DNA from: Cymbomonas tetramitiformis | Lineage: Eukaryota; Chlorophyta; Pyramimonadophyceae; Pyramimonadales; Pyramimonadaceae | Assembly (NCBI GenBank): GCA_001247695.2 | Contig: LGRX02033526.1 | Location: forward strand, 17,848 to 81,847 | Reading direction: 5' to 3' | DNA: 64,000 bases | Shown: piece by piece, positions 20,743-33,785 of the stretch | Numbering within the stretch: position 1 is the stretch's first letter | How the letters are laid out: every line of letters starts with the position of its first letter | The notes under the pieces: model-generated | Databases searched by the model: none | What the model saw: the letters and a program-made list of their open reading frames with translations, nothing else | Told to the model about the DNA's origin: nothing | Program-made: the position numbers and the translations under genes

Positions 20743-23700
20743 ATGAAACATGTACACTGTGTACCATGCATTCTTTGGAGGAAACTACAATTCGTCGCAT
20801 CCAGCGCTGCCCAGAAAGTTTGCTCTCGTGGATTCGTTGCTCACCCTGGCCCCTGGCTTCCCTCTGCCTGCAGCACGGGGAAGGAGACGCACGGGGACTC
20901 GGGGGAGATCATTGGCTTTAACGGCTCGCAAGCCCGTCTTCCTCGCTACATATTCCTCGTCAGGTATGCCCTTGGATCATACGTATTTTTCTTATGATCT
21001 TCTGGCTCCGACATTGATATCAAAGCCGCGATCTCTGACGTGAGCAGGCACGGCGAATCTGAAGGCAATCTGGACCCTCTAAAATATAGAACCACAGCGG
21101 ACAACTGCATAGAACTGGTGCGATTCTTTCCCTGCTTCGTCTTTAGGGATCCCCCTACAGCCAGAACTCAGGCCCCGCGCTTTCAACCGGGCCGTGCACA
21201 ATTGCCTAACAGCATGTTTGTGCAGTCTATATTCATTCAATCCGGGCGCTAGCCACACGCAGCGTCGTTTTTCACCCTTCATTCAGGTTCACTTCAGGTG
21301 CTGGTGGAGCGCGTGTCGTTCACCGGCACGTAGGCTATTTCGGCCCTGTTGCCGGGTGTTGTATTCAACATCGTGAACGGCTGATAGGCGCATCACACGA
21401 GCTGTTAGACTTAGTCCTTCGTTCTGCGTCTTGCCCCACTCTGCATTGGCATCACGGTTGAAGCACTCTGTTTTTCGCCTCTCTGTAGCGCTCGTAGTGT
21501 GGGAGCTTGCAGAGAGAGAGCCCAATTTTAGAGGCGCGTCCAGCAGCGACGCGGGGTGGGTCTGCGGCGTGGTGCGACAGACTGAGAAGGGGCACAACCA
21601 AGCCTTAGACGCAGGGAACAGGATCGCTGAATTTCTAAAGGAGAAGGTCTGAAACCGCACATCCCTGCACCAGCCCCTCCTTTCACGTCTTGCCAACAAT
21701 CTCCTCCAATTTCAGAACCTATGCATCCCCCGATATCGTCGCACAGGCCGTGCGCGGGCTGCACTGTTATGCGTGCGCAGCTGATTCGGGAAGCCCACGA
21801 TGGCCACCCGGCATCTCTTCGCGGCAGCTTGGAAACAGATGCTCCGCTCGGGGAAGCCTGGAGCACAACTTTGCCTAAGGAAACGGCTTCGCCGGGCCGT
21901 GACTGGGGGACTTTTGTGGGAATGTCTTTTCCTCTCTCGTTCGAGTGCCCTATATCTCTCACAAGGCTGACTTGTGTTGCTCGTGAGCTTCCCACCATGT
22001 GAGCTGTCACAAGGGTGACTTGTGTCGCTCGTGAGCTTCCCACCATGTGAGCTGTCACAAGGGTTTTCCTTACCCAGTGCTTCACACACGCACACACACG
22101 CACACACACGCACGGTGTGAATACATGGTGCAGCCGATCTTCTGTGGCTACGCGGTGCCAAAGAAATCGGTGCAAGGATGAGCCACAATGCACGCTCTCC
22201 TTGTCACCGCCCTCCTGTGTCTCCCACGTGTCCTATGGCCTTACTTGGCCTCTGGCCTCGCTCCCGTTGCGAAATTTTCGTTTCGCAGGCTGAAGTGAAT
22301 GCAGGAGAGGCACTCAAGGGACGAAGCAGGGGCGGCAGGGTATGACCGGTGGAGGCACTTGAGGGGGTGAGGCTGGGGCGGCAGGGTGTGGCGGGTGGAG
22401 GCACTCAAGGGGTTGAGGCAGAGATGGATTTGTGCACCCATGGGGGGGTGCAGCAAACGGAGCACTTGGAGCAGACGGGGAGTGACAAGCCCATTCCGGT
22501 GTTCTTCTACTACAGTCCCTACGAGCGGTCCAAGCAGACCACCTGCGGCCTCATGTACGGCACCTGCTCTGGTTCCCTGTCCCTTTCAAGAGAGGCGGAC
22601 GCGGGGCTCTCAGGCAAGCGGCACCGGTACATGAGGCGGGGTGGGCAAGAGTATTAAGTTCTGGAATCATCTCTGGATGAGCTCGTGAGGTCAGGGAGCT
22701 TCCTGCAGTTGCTTGGAGTTCGGAGGTTGATGTCAAGAGAGATAATGATGAGGACATTCTGACATGCTAAAATGTTGTATGCTGCACGTTCGCCATTCAA
22801 ATCGCTATAGGCATGCAATCGATGATCCTCGCCATCCAAACCGCTCTAGACATGCAATTGATGATCCTCACCATCCAATTCGCTCAAGGCATGCAATCGA
22901 TGATCCTCGCCATCCAAATCGCTATAGACATGCAATTGATGATCCTCACCATCCAAACCGCTCTAGACATGCAATTGATGATCCCGCCATCCAAATCACT
23001 CTAGACATGCAATCGATGATCCTCGCCATCCAAATCGCTCTAGACATGCAATCGATGATCCTCACCATCCAAATCGCTCTAGACATGCAATCGATGATCC
23101 TCAACATTCAAATCGCTCTAGACATGCAATCAATGATCCTATGGTCCGTATTGTCTAGATCATTCTTTAAATGCGATCGATGATCTTGCCCTCATTCCTT
23201 AGCGTACCTGACGGAGCCACCGGTGATGACATGGTACAGGAGCGCGTTTGAGCCTGAGAGTATAATTGGGAAGCAGGTGAATGCGAGCCTTACCCTTCCC
23301 TTCATGCCTTGTATGATGTCAACGTCTTTGCTGCAGGATGTGTCTGCTCCGCTCCTTTTCATCTTGCGCATCTTGGAGGCTCCCCACCGCTTCACTCCTC
23401 TTTATGAATGTTTTCCGGCTTGTTATCCAGGAACTTCACTCCTCTCATGTGACTTGAAGTCGAGAAAGGTGACGGGCCACTGGCGGCAGGGCCGCTGCTG
23501 GCGGCAGGGCCACCGCTGGCGGCAGGGCCACCGCTGGCGGCAGGGCCACCGCTGGCGGCAGGGCCACCGCTGGCGGCAGGGCCACCGCTGGCGGCAGGGC
23601 CACCGCTGGCCGCAGGGCCACCGCTGGCGGCACCACGCTCCGGCAGGGCCCGCAGCGTAGGGCTCGCTCGCGGCAGGGCCTCCGCTCGCGGCAGAACCGC

Positions 23701-26415
23701 TCGCGGCAGGGCCGCGGCAGGGCCTCCGCTGCGGCAGGGCCTCCGCTTCGCGGCAGGGCCACCGCCGCGGCAGGGCCACCGCTCGCGGCTTTCCTTCGCG
23801 GGCAGGCCGGCAGGGCCGCTCGCGGCAGGGCCACCGCTCGCGGCAGGGCCACCGCTCGCGGCACTCCCAAGCAATGCACACTTCTTGACTCGCTCCATCT
23901 CTGATTGAACCAGACATGGGCATGAGACTTGTATCTCAAACCCGCATCCGCCTTCCTCACAGCGCTGCAACACACTTGTGGGGCTATTTGCGGGATTCGG
24001 TGCAGGAGGAGGTGCAATTACGTGAGCAAGACTTCGGTATACCCGCACCCGGCATGCCGCCCGCCCTGGTATTAGGGTAACAAGACGCCTCGCTTCTCAG
24101 AACAAAGCAGCGGACTTCTGATATGCTCGGGCACACTTCCTGCATAGTATCGGAGAATCTCCACTTACATGATGGATCCGTTTGCTGGACGTCGCAGACA
24201 TGCTTCTGATGATGATAATCTTCGGATTTTGTTTTCAGCATGAGACTCAGTATTCACTTTGATGTGGGGAATGAGCAGGAAATTTCCAGGATGACAATCT
24301 TCCAAATTTCTGGGATGAACGACTCCGCTTTGGCCGCTTTTTCTACCGCTTCCCAAACGGTCCCCCTTCTGCCATGCCTCCCCCCCTATCCTACCCCTTC
24401 TGCCCTCTGCCATGCCCCCTCTGGCATGCAGCCTATTTTTATTTTTTTCCCCTATAGCAATATCACCCTATGAGGCACTGCTTGGTCTTGCCCTGTAACG
24501 ACTTCTGGATTACAGGTTTTTAGGGTGATTCACCACCTCCCTGAAGTTGATACTCTTGTGGGAGAATGAGGGTACACTCCATCAGGCGAGTCTGGCTGCG
24601 ATGTGTATGACCGAATCACCATATATCAAGACCACGTCATTCGTGATATGGAGCAAGTGCGTGCCCAGTTCCCCTCCCTCTCAGCCAGACCAAGCGCGCC
24701 ATTGACCTCAAGCCCACTTCGACTGCTCGTGCAGATGCTCACGGAAAATGCATTAGCCATTGCAGTTCTTCGGATGTTGCCCCTTGCACTCAAGCAACGG
24801 ATGAGATGCAGCGCCAAGCAACAAAAGAAGTATGGAGCTTGGCGGCCAGTAAGCAGATCGGATATTGCACTTGACAACCGATTAACACAAGCGATACTGC
24901 ACGTGTGCGCATGAGGGCTGCCTGGTGTACGTTTCATGCTGTGCCAATCTTTAAAGGCATTCAAGAGCAGCATTGTCACAGCATTGAGACGTGGTCTCAG
25001 AGGAAGGCGCGGTGGCGTGCTGTCGCCAGGGTCGCTTCCCGGAGGGCGCTGCCTTGGTGCTGGTGACCCACGGGCTTACCCTCCGCATCTTCCTCATGCG
25101 CTGGTAAGCTGCTTCTCGGCTCCACATCCTCCTCATGCGTCGGTGAGGTCTCTCCGGGCCTGGAGACTTGCAGCGAAGATGTTCCATCGGAGCGTTATGC
25201 CACGGGGCTGACATTGGATGCCACGTGGATCGAACGAGTGGGAGCCACGCGAGCGCTTTTGAGAGGGGCACGTGCTATTGGACGGTGAGAGCACTTCCGA
25301 CTAGTAAAGATGGGGGGGCTACTCGGGTTGTTCAGGTACCATTGGACGGTGCGAGAATTCGAGGCACGCTCTTTGACTGCACCCCCCTCCCTCACCCCCT
25401 TCATATCTCCCATTTCCATCACCTTCTTCATACCCCTCAATCTCCTTGAGTGGTGCATTGAGGCTGCGGGGTTGCGAATGCGGGGATGGGCGGGAGTTGG
25501 GGTTGGGTGTGGATGTGGGGGGGGTGCTAGGCTATGGAGATGGGTGAGGCTGTGGGGAGGTTGCTGCATATGGGAGAGTGGGTGGATGTGAGGGGGTTGC
25601 TGAATGTGGGAGAGTGGTTGAGGCTCAGGAGGTTGCTGAATATGGGAGAGTGGTTGAGGCTGCGGGGAGGTTGCTGAATATGGAGAGTGGTTGAGGTACG
25701 GGAGGTTGCTGAATATGGGAGAGTGGTTGAGGCTACGGGGGAGGTTGCTGAATATAAGGAGGAGTGGTTGAGGCTGGGGAGGTTATGGAGGGTGGTTGAG
25801 GGCTGCGGGAGGTTGCTGAATGGGAGGCTGAGGCTGGGGTTGCTGAATATGGAAGGAGAGTGTTTGAGACTCTCTGGGAGGTTGCTATGGGAGAGTGGTT
25901 GAGGCTACGGGAGGTTTGAATGGGAGGTGGGTGTGGATGTAAGGATGGGTGTGGATGTTGGGTTTGCTGAATGGTGTGGATGTTGGGGGGTTTGCTGAAT
26001 ATGGAAATTGGTGTGGATGTTGGGGTGTGAATATGGTGAAGTGGGTGTGGATGTTGGGGGGTTTGCTGAATATGGGTGGGTGGTCGTGGCTGCGGGGTGT
26101 GCTGAGTGGCGGATGGGTGATGCCGTGTGGGAATGCTGGCTGACTCAGTCTGTGTACAACCCACCTAATGCCACGCCGGTGTTGTTGGAGCGCGTGGACA
26201 TCACCGAGGAGGATGCGAAAGGGAAGTTTAAGCACACTAAGTCCAAGTATCGGATTGCTGAAGAGGCCCAACAGCTCTGCTCCGGGGTCACCGATGCCAT
26301 GTGCATGTATGCACCCAGATGCGCACCCGGACACACCAGGCTGCAATTTTGTGGGATGTTTGATCAGGGGTGGGCTGAAGCTCATGTTTACTGCTATTGC
26401 TTTGCTTGGCATTAG
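20743..26415 (+). CDS. Histidine phosphatase, DET1-like / phosphoglycerate-mutase family (10 exons)
   Basis: Exons 20743-20963, 21045-21117, 21581-21646, 22475-22554, 23963-24036, 24279-24359, 24586-24656, 25030-25103, 25336-25363, 26149-26415; all phases agree, about 344 residues. The core starts PRYIFLVSRHGESEGN, with catalytic RHG. It continues LTEKGHNQALDAG, VFFYYSPYERSKQT, VQLREQDFGNFQ, RFGRFFYRFPNGESG, then VLVTHGLTLRIFLMRW, which supplies the second catalytic His. The RHGESEGN, LREQDFGNF, FPNGES and HGLT blocks are typical of yeast Det1 and plant homologues, phosphatases of broad or uncertain substrate. About 60 residues precede the core and may be a targeting peptide or partly mis-called. 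The last exon runs to a TAG and its tail may hide another intron. Intron 9 appears to start with GC. Introns hold four minisatellites. Confidence 0.9.
21959..22067. repeat. 48-bp tandem duplication
   Basis: A 48-bp unit containing TGTGAGCTGTCACAAGG and CTCGTGAGCTTCCCACCATG occurs just over twice, inside intron 3 of the phosphatase gene. A short CA-rich stretch follows at about 22085-22112. Confidence 0.85.
22795..23150. repeat. 39-bp minisatellite in phosphatase intron 4
   Basis: About nine copies of a 39-bp unit containing CTAGACATGCAATCGATGAT and CCATCCAAATCG. The period is a multiple of three, so Met/Ile-rich repetitive ORFs appear; they are artefacts. One copy is 3 bp shorter. Confidence 0.95.
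23475..23865. repeat. 18-bp CTGGCGGCAGGGCCACCG minisatellite
   Basis: Perfect 18-bp units to about 23630, then degenerate GCGGCAGGGCC-containing copies to 23865, all in phosphatase intron 4. The Ala/Pro/Gly- or Arg/Trp-rich frames through it are not genes. Confidence 0.95.
25460..26110. repeat. G-rich degenerate tandem repeat in phosphatase intron 9
   Basis: Purine/G-rich strand with variants of GAGAGTGGTTGAGGCT and GAGGTTGCTGAATATGG. Both drift into a GTGGATGTTGGGGGGTTTGC variant toward the 3' end, just before the last exon. Confidence 0.9.
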
Positions 26416-26434
26416 ACAATCTGCCGCATGGAAA

Positions 26435-26655
26435 ATGCAAAGGGGGAATGCACCACGTTGTGATTTGAGAGTCGAAGAGTGCACCACGATGTGATCTGAG
26501 GGTTGAACAGTGCACCACGATGTGAAGATTGCACCACGATGTGATCAGAGGGTTGAACGGTGCACCACGATGTGAAGAATGCACCACGTTTTGATCCGAG
26601 GGCTGAACGGTGCACCACGATGTGATCTGAGGGTTGAAGAGTGCACCATGCTCCA
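26435..26655. repeat. GTGCACCACGATGTGATC tandem repeat
   Basis: About seven irregular copies of a 20-35-bp unit built on TGCACCACGATGTGA and CTGAGGGTTGAA, starting just past the phosphatase stop codon. Confidence 0.9.
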
Positions 26656-28213
26656 CAATATTCAACGGCGATGTCCCATTTGAGCGAGGGTACATATTGC
26701 CATCCATCCGTGAAAAGGTTTTCTGCTGCGAGTGTCACAGGTGTGCCCACGAATGGCGTGTGACGTCCTTTATGCATGGAGGTTGGTTGTGACATGATTA
26801 TACCCTGTGCCCAGCGCCTTACCATGTTTTGCTTCTATCGTGCAGCACAGGTAACTCTGACATCATCGAGAGTGGTGACGACTGGTGCGAGCTTTATTAG
26901 ATTTTCAACAACATTTGCAAAACTCATTCGTAGCATTTGCGGTGTGCTGCACTTGCCTTGGTCACAGATTCCATGGTGTCACGTCTAGATTCTCCCAGCA
27001 AACATAGCATATGCCTGAGCCTTCAGCATGATAATGTCTCAGCAGCATATCGCAGTTACGGGTGTTTACTGTTTGAGCAGCTTATGTGATTTGATCTGAA
27101 CAAATGGTGTGCATTGGGCATGAAACTAATTTTAGTTGTATGCGATATAATTTCAGTCATAAGTATTTCGACGAATTGGAAAGGTTTGTGTGCGTGTGTG
27201 TGTAAACTCTGTAACCCAGAGACCAACAGTTGTTTGGCGACGATCGGTCACATCGTATCATCTTTCCATGCTGCTTTGCATTTGGGTTGGGAATATGTAT
27301 GCGTTTGTGGTATCTTGTCACGGCCCCGCCCTGCTCTTGATTTGCTTCTCACATCCACTGGGATGATGATGGGCTGGCTTTTGTTGGCCGATCTCATGCC
27401 GTTCAGTGTGTGTAAACTCTGTGGTATCTCGGCACAGCCCCGCCCTGTTCCAGAATGTTTCTCACATCCACTGGGATGATGGTCAGATGACTCACGGCCA
27501 GCCCTGCGTGCCCCAATTTCTCTCTCTCTCTCTCTCTCTCAGTCTTACCCCTATGCACCTGTCCGAGGGCCGCGTGAGCTGTCAGTCGACAGACACTCGG
27601 AATAAGACCGGAGCATGCCCCTCTTCCGCAACCCAAGCACGTACTATTCCTAAGCCCTTCTTCTAGAAGCTAAGACGAGTCCACGCGCCCAAGGTATCAG
27701 GTATAGTTGCACAGTCTGGCATATTGGCCCATAATCTTGAGTTTTGCTTAGCTCTCCTTGATCGTTCGTGGCATGCGAGTGCCACACTGGGAGACTCGGG
27801 AACCCTTTGTCGTCGTGAACGGCACTAGTAAGGAAAACCGGCAGGAGGATGCCGACGACGGTCAAGTTGTGTCATGCGTATGTACCCAGGTATCTTGCGG
27901 TATGGTAACTCCCCTTTGCTCTCTCCCGTTTATCCCGCACTTAAACCCTTCTCTCCCACCAGTCTCTCCCCTGGCTATCTCCCCCTTACCCGAATGCTGT
28001 TTCCGAGTAAATATAATTCCCCATGCGCCCCCTGCAAACGTACCGCGGGCTGCGTAGATTCCATCTGTCGTGAGTGCACCTGACAAGTTCCTGACTGCTT
28101 TTCATGGAATTCGATTCAAATCATGCGACAATCTTGGCATATCGTTGTTGAAAGCACAGTTTTGTAAACTCGGCATTTCAAGCACAATCTACAGAGGTTA
28201 GACACTGAACGGC
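26656..28213. other. No gene seen; contains dispersed-repeat copy B
   Basis: Short unrecognised ORFs only. Contains the 27211-27410 repeat, a partial third copy of its 3' part at about 27420-27480, and a CT run at 27521-27540. Confidence 0.5.
27211..27410 (+). repeat. Dispersed 200-bp repeat, copy B
   Basis: Matches 6044-6243 in the same orientation. It is bracketed by direct copies of GTGTGTAAACTCTG (ending at 27210 and restarting near 27406). A diverged copy of its GTGGTATCT...GGGATGATGG part follows directly. Confidence 0.93.
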
Positions 28214-28495
28214 ATGAGGTGCGCCGACGAAAGCCAACCCACCGCCATCCCAAGATGTGAGAAAGTGTTCCGGAACTTTACAACTGCACTCTATCCGAGC
28301 TGGGGCACGTTTTCCGCGACCTATCTGCATGTAGCTTATTGGTCTGCAGAATCCCAAGCGGGACTTGCGTCAAAAGAGCTAGGTGCTTCTAGATGGCTCA
28401 AAAAGTTCGTGGTTGGATTCGTCAAAAGTGGATCACAATACAGTCGGATTAGCGCGTGGTGTGAGTATAAACTCGTGTCTTCAACTATACATTAA
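28214..28495 (+). CDS. Unrecognised 93-residue ORF
   Basis: ATG-initiated ORF with mixed composition (KVFRNFTTALYPSWGTFSAT, later SRWLKKFVVGFVKSGSQYS). No family recognised. There are no obvious splice partners nearby, and AT-rich spacer lies on both sides. Could be a small gene, an exon or chance. Confidence 0.25.
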   Translation: MRCADESQPTAIPRCEKVFRNFTTALYPSWGTFSATYLHVAYWSAESQAGLASKELGASRWLKKFVVGFVKSGSQYSRISAWCEYKLVSSTIH

Positions 28496-31400
28496 ACCGA
28501 TTTGTATTGTAAATTAACTGTTGCTGCGAATTTGCTAGAGTTAGCTAGCCTCGCAGATATCAGAATTTATCTTCATTATATTACATAGAGTTTGTATCGG
28601 TGCATCGTGCACCACTACCGATGAACTTTCGTCGGAGTAATGCATTATGTGTGCACTAGTAGTAAGCAGAATCTTCTTGTGCGATGTTTGTTCTAAGTCG
28701 ATGTTCGTTCTAACAGTGTTTGAATGCGTGCCTTTAAGTAAGTTGCGATGGCGCCATCGAGTATGGTATGGTATGGTATGGTATGAGCCACCCTTTACCA
28801 CGATCGTTAGACGTACACCACTCCATAAATTAGTGTAGTCGGGTGATACTGCCATAAGTACATACAAATCATTTCATGGTTTTGGCTGAATCGGCGATGA
28901 CGAACGTCTCATCATAAATGCGCATACCCGAGTAGGTTTCGTGTTAAACAGACTACTTCAGAAACACAAGTTCGTAACTTTCCTTTTTATCAGAGTAAAT
29001 CGACCACAATGGCACCGTTCGCCATGGTTGTCCTTGGCCTCATCGTTTCTAGATTTCGCATCGGTTCAGTCTCAGTAATGACGCGTCTGATACAGTGCAC
29101 ACGTGATGTCAGGGTCACACGCTGTCACATCGCCGCATGACGTACCGATGTCATATTATTAATATGATGGCACGCGACTGGCGCAACACGATATAAAATC
29201 CATATTTTATACTCGCCCAACCGTCGTGCCGTGGGGCACACTCCTGGAAGCAACCCTCTAAGGTGCCTGACATGCATATGCCAGTCCTCAAGTTCTAGTC
29301 GAATATAGCTTATAGGTTTATTCCGGAGTGTGGGAATATAGAATATGGGTTTATTCCGGGGTGTGAGTATATCCTAACACATTGGCTTACGGATAATGTG
29401 TGTGATAGAACTGAGAATCATATTTAAACCGAAACCCCGAACGGTCAGCCGGTCACTCTTCAATCTTACGGAGCATGCTCGGACATCAGTCATTACCAGC
29501 AGTTAAAGTGTCGGAATCGGGAATAGCCGGAAGTCCGTGGCTGGGGTATGCACAGGGACTCCCGGCTCCTACAACGCCTCCTGTAAAACAGAGCAGCCCC
29601 AAGATTGATAAATGTAAAGCGGAAATGAACGGAACGATAAAGGATCTCGGATTGTGACGATGTTGAAGTCCATGGAGTCTAAAACCTATAATCGGTTATA
29701 AGTTGCGGGTATAACCCCGAAACGCCCGGGTTATAAAAAACCCCCTATAGCGAGAGCGGGTTACAAAAACAAGTTTTTTTCGCGTGGTGGAAAACCGGGT
29801 CATTATTGGTTGAAAGCCCTAGTTCTTATTAGGAGAACCCCAGTGATCTTTGTAATTGGGAGTGTATAGTCACACGTGTGTGCGGACGGTGGTGTCCGTC
29901 TGACGCGGCATGGGTGAAGGCGGGTTCGCACACACCGCTGCTACGGCTGCTTTCGGTGTATTCTGCAGCGGAGTAGCCGAGCGAGGACCTGGACGACGGG
30001 GACCCTGACCACTCCATGCGGCGTGACATGCCCGCGTTGACCGAGCTGATGGCCAATCATATGCGCCGGGACATTCGCCAGTTGAAGGTAGCGCAGGGCA
30101 ACGACGGCAAGCACCACACGAGTGGCAAGCGAAGACGGGCGGGGTACGGGCCAGGGGTGCGTTCTGTGAATAACGGTCTGACAAGGTGGAGTATAACCGT
30201 CGTAGCGGCAGGATGATCATTCCGATTTGCAAACAAGAAACGTGCAGCAGGCAGCGACTCCGCCACTGGCACGACGACGGACTGCGAGCGAGCACATCAA
30301 GGGCACATACATCAATACCGCCACACCGGCATTTCGGTGTTGTCCGTTCGTAGCCGCCTTCGAGAACGACGCACCTCGGGTGACATCCTGCTTTCAGGCA
30401 GCTCGTCTCGAGTCTAGAATCGTTCGACAATGTGGCGTTCGGGTCCGTTTGCGCGCTGGAGGGTAAGCCGCTTGTGCCCCACGACGACATCGCCGCTTAC
30501 TCATTTTGCGGCGGGTTTGCAGCCGGGAGCATTGCGGCGTACCTCAACGGTGAGAAAAGCGACGTGGAGGATTGCGCCGCACAAATGGTGAGCTTAGCTG
30601 AAGTCCACGACAAAGTCACAATAACACATGATTGTCCATGCTGTGCCAGGAGGCACGACGTACCTGCTGAGACACCCATAGTAGAAGGGGTCTGATTTCG
30701 ATGAGAATAAGAGTAGCGAACTATTAGGGAAATCAGTGAGTGGATGTGACATTGCCTGAGCGAACAGTTGGGGAAAATAATCTGTGAGCTCAGAGGAGAG
30801 AATGAAGAGAGGCAATAGAGTTGGTCTCTCAGACTTGGCCAGCAGAAGATAATAACTCTTGCTGTCCGGGTTTATTATGTCTGAATATATGATATGATTC
30901 CTCAAGATAATAGAGGATAATGGACAACTCCTGGGAATATCCCTGGGACAATTTGGTATCTTGGGCGTGTGAGCGTCTTTTTAGCTCGCTCTCGCTCGCT
31001 TTGCGTACCTACATGCGCACTTTGGACCTGTGGCAAACTGCTTTCGGCTTTCGTTGCGACGTTCTGATATGTTTTTCTCGTGCGTTTCGGTTGTTCTGGC
31101 GACTTAACGGGTTAGCGTCCTTGAGGCGGGGCCGTTTTGGTCGTTAGTTGCACCGGTTTCGCTCGCTCGCGCTCGCGCATGCAACTTCTGGACCTGTTGG
31201 TAACGGCTTGGATACTTCGTGGCGGGCTCCAAGGATGTTTGCTGTGAATATTTTGAGGTTGTTGGCAGCTTTTTCGGCCTAGCATCTTTGGGCGACACCG
31301 GCTTTTGTCAGCTTTTGGGCCAAAATACCGTTTTTTCGCTCGCTCGCGCTCCTTAATTGCGTATTCTGGCTCTGCAGCACATATTGGGGGGGAGAGGATA

Positions 31401-32142
31401 TGGCTGGTACCAACTTAGCAAATTTTATGCAAATTTTATGGACTATCTGCAACCTTTCCAACTTGCATCTAACAGTGGTTCACCTTCAAACAGCTTATTT
31501 CTTCGAAATATGTGCTGCGATCTTGCCTTTTTGAGTCAAAACCTTGAGTTTTCCGAGCCTTGATTACACTCAGTCAGCTTCAAATATGGACTTCTGGGCG
31601 GTGGAAATCCTTTATTTTTCTTAGTATGAATAGTTTCTGGAGCTATGGGACCTTGCTGAGTTTTTTTGGTTGCAGCATCTTGACCTCAGCCCATACTTAG
31701 GCACTTAAAATCTGTGTCGCGGAGCCCTGGCAAAATTTTGAGAAAATGGACAGAAATGCAGCGAGGACTACTTTGACACCACTAGAGAGCCCCTTTCAAC
31801 ATTATTCTCAACTCCAATAGTGGTGCCAGCGACCTCAGCTGCAGGCAGCAAGTGTACAGTACAACCCCTTTCTGGACTCCTTAACACTGTGTCTACTTTT
31901 ATTCCCTGTTGAATAAAAGTAGACATTTTTCATCGATTTTTCAAACTTCGTGGAACCGGCTGCAACTCTTCCTACTGAAACTGGACAACCTACTGCAATA
32001 TTTTCTGCATCAACTGGCAGCTTCCTGGACTTGTAGCTCTTCCACTGCAACCCTAAAGCTGCACCCCTCATATTCTGGTGAGCCACAGTGACCACCAGCA
32101 TATGGCCATACCCTTTGGTATTGGCGACACGTACAACCGACA
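28496..32142. other. Gene-poor region with several unplaced ORFs
   Basis: No recognised gene. A 60-residue ATG ORF lies at 29475-29657 (+). A frame near 30420-30695 (+) reads DDIAAYSFCGGFAAGSIAAY and looks protein-like but is unidentified, as is a basic frame at 30016-30216 (+) with PALTELMANHMRRDIRQLK. These could be scattered exons or decayed element ORFs. Around 29690-29790 are short inverted blocks based on GGTTATAA and CGGGTTATA. CGCTCG-rich runs lie near 30980 and 31170. Confidence 0.4.
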
Positions 32143-33145
32143 GTGGTGGAAACAGGGCTTTGGCAAGTGGGTCTACAGTACCCTTCTAGACCTCTTCAGC
32201 AACCTGGCATTTCATTTGGCGGCTTCCCTCCTTCCCCTTCAGTGTCCCCCACTACGTCGGACGACGAAGAGGACCCGTTCACACTTCCTGAGGGTTTCCA
32301 GCCTCTACCGTTACCTCAACTTCCACAACAGAACTAGCCTGCCTACTTCCAGATATGCAGCCGCCCTACGACCCATACGCCGTACCCCCGTCTCCATTCA
32401 CCTTTCCACCCTCACTTGCTGCTGGCTCCTTTCCACCCTCCACCACCGGACCTGCAGCACTCATGGCCCCAGGACAGCCCAGTCCCCTGCCATATCAACC
32501 ACCTCAGGTCCCCCTCGCAGACCCCCGCCTTACTCCACTCAGCCCTTACCCACAGCCACATCCCTCAGGAACCGTCCCGGTGTACCACACCCCAGCAGCA
32601 GTTCCTGGACCGGTCCCCGCTGTACCATGGACCTGGTCTGGGGGTTTCCCCTTCGGGGGGGTTCCCTCCCCTTACGCCCCTGCACTTCACTCCCCGGCTC
32701 AGACGCTGCCAAGGACTGCTAGGAGTGCTGTGGAGGCGGCACGCTGGCTGCGTCAGGCTTGCAGGTGGGAGCTCAGGCCACCTATGGTGCTGGAGGGGTG
32801 CTCGCAGAGCGCCCCGGCACGGGCTACCCAGCAGGGGCCTTTCATACCACTGGAGGGGTGCACGCAGAGCACCCCGGTGAGGGCTTCCCTGCAGGGGCCC
32901 ACGCGACGAACGCTGGAGGGGTACAGGAGGATGAGCCGGAGGAGGACGAGCCTGTCGCAGACAATCCCTGCCCTCACGATGAGTACCTGAGAGCAGGGGG
33001 GCACAGTGACGTAGACCCCGACAACCCATTTGGCCGTAGTGCTGGCGAGGAGTCTGCGCGTATGAGTACGAGGCGGACCCCAACGACTACGACGAGCCCT
33101 ACATTCTGGGAAAATCAGAAGACGCGTCTTCTGAACGTCTTCTGA
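32143..33145 (+). other. Proline-rich and acidic low-complexity ORFs, possible element protein
   Basis: Frames at 32143-32337 and 32355-32990 encode Pro/Ser-rich sequence (FPPSPSVSPTTSDDEEDPF; QPPYDPYAVPPSPFTFPPSL). A third at 32759-33145 is acidic (EDEPEEDEPVADNPCPHDEY) and runs into the GAAGAC array. They could be exons or frameshifted parts of one disordered, Gag-like protein. No catalytic domain is present. Confidence 0.35.
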
Positions 33146-33785
33146 ACGTCTTCTGAGACGTCTTCTGGACGTCTTCTGGGGTCCAGAAGACATCCAGAAG
33201 ACATCCAGAAGACGTCTTCGGCGCGTCTTCTAATGTCTACCATCTTCTGGTTTCCAGAAGACGTCCAGAAGATCTTCGGGGAAGACATCCAGAAGTTATC
33301 TTCTGGACGTCTTCTGCATGTCTTCTACATGTCTTCTACATGTCTTCTGAATCCCGGAAGACGTCTTCTTGATATCTTTTGGGCGTCTTCTGTACATCTT
33401 CCCCGAATATCTTCTGGACGTCTTCTGAAACTCAGAAGATGGTAGACATTAGAAGACGCGTAGAAGACGTCATCTTCTGGATGTCTTCTAGATATCTTCT
33501 GGAACCCAGAAGACGTCTAGAAGACATCTTCCGGAATTCAGAAGATATACAGACAGAAGTCATGCAGGAGACGTTCAGAAGATATCTTCGGGACGTCTTC
33601 CCGGAAGATCTTCTGGACGTCTTCTGGAACTCAGAAGATGGTAGACATTATAAGACGCGCCGAAGACGTCTTCTGGATGTCTTCTGGATCCCAGAAGACG
33701 TCCAGAAGACATCTTCCGGAATCCGGAAGATGTACAGAAGACGTCCAGAAGATGTCTTCTGGATGTCTTCTGCAACTCTACCAAA
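33115..33785. repeat. Dense self-complementary GAAGAC/GTCTTC array
   Basis: Dozens of CAGAAGACGTC-like and GTCTTCTGGACGTC-like motifs in both orientations, spaced about 10-12 bases, so the stretch can pair with itself at many registers. Isolated smaller copies lie at 34353-34410 and 37125-37275. Confidence 0.95.

Noticed and set aside
20900..21117. 6-phosphofructo-2-kinase/fructose-2,6-bisphosphatase identity from the SRHGESEGN block
   Set aside because: Later blocks (LREQDFGNF, RFPNGES, HGLTLRIFLMRW) are diagnostic of the DET1-like family, and there is no kinase domain upstream.
22764..24048. Several 100-220-residue ORFs rich in Ile/Met or Ala/Pro/Gly/Arg
   Set aside because: They are open only because the 39-bp and 18-bp minisatellite periods are multiples of three. 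They lie in phosphatase introns.
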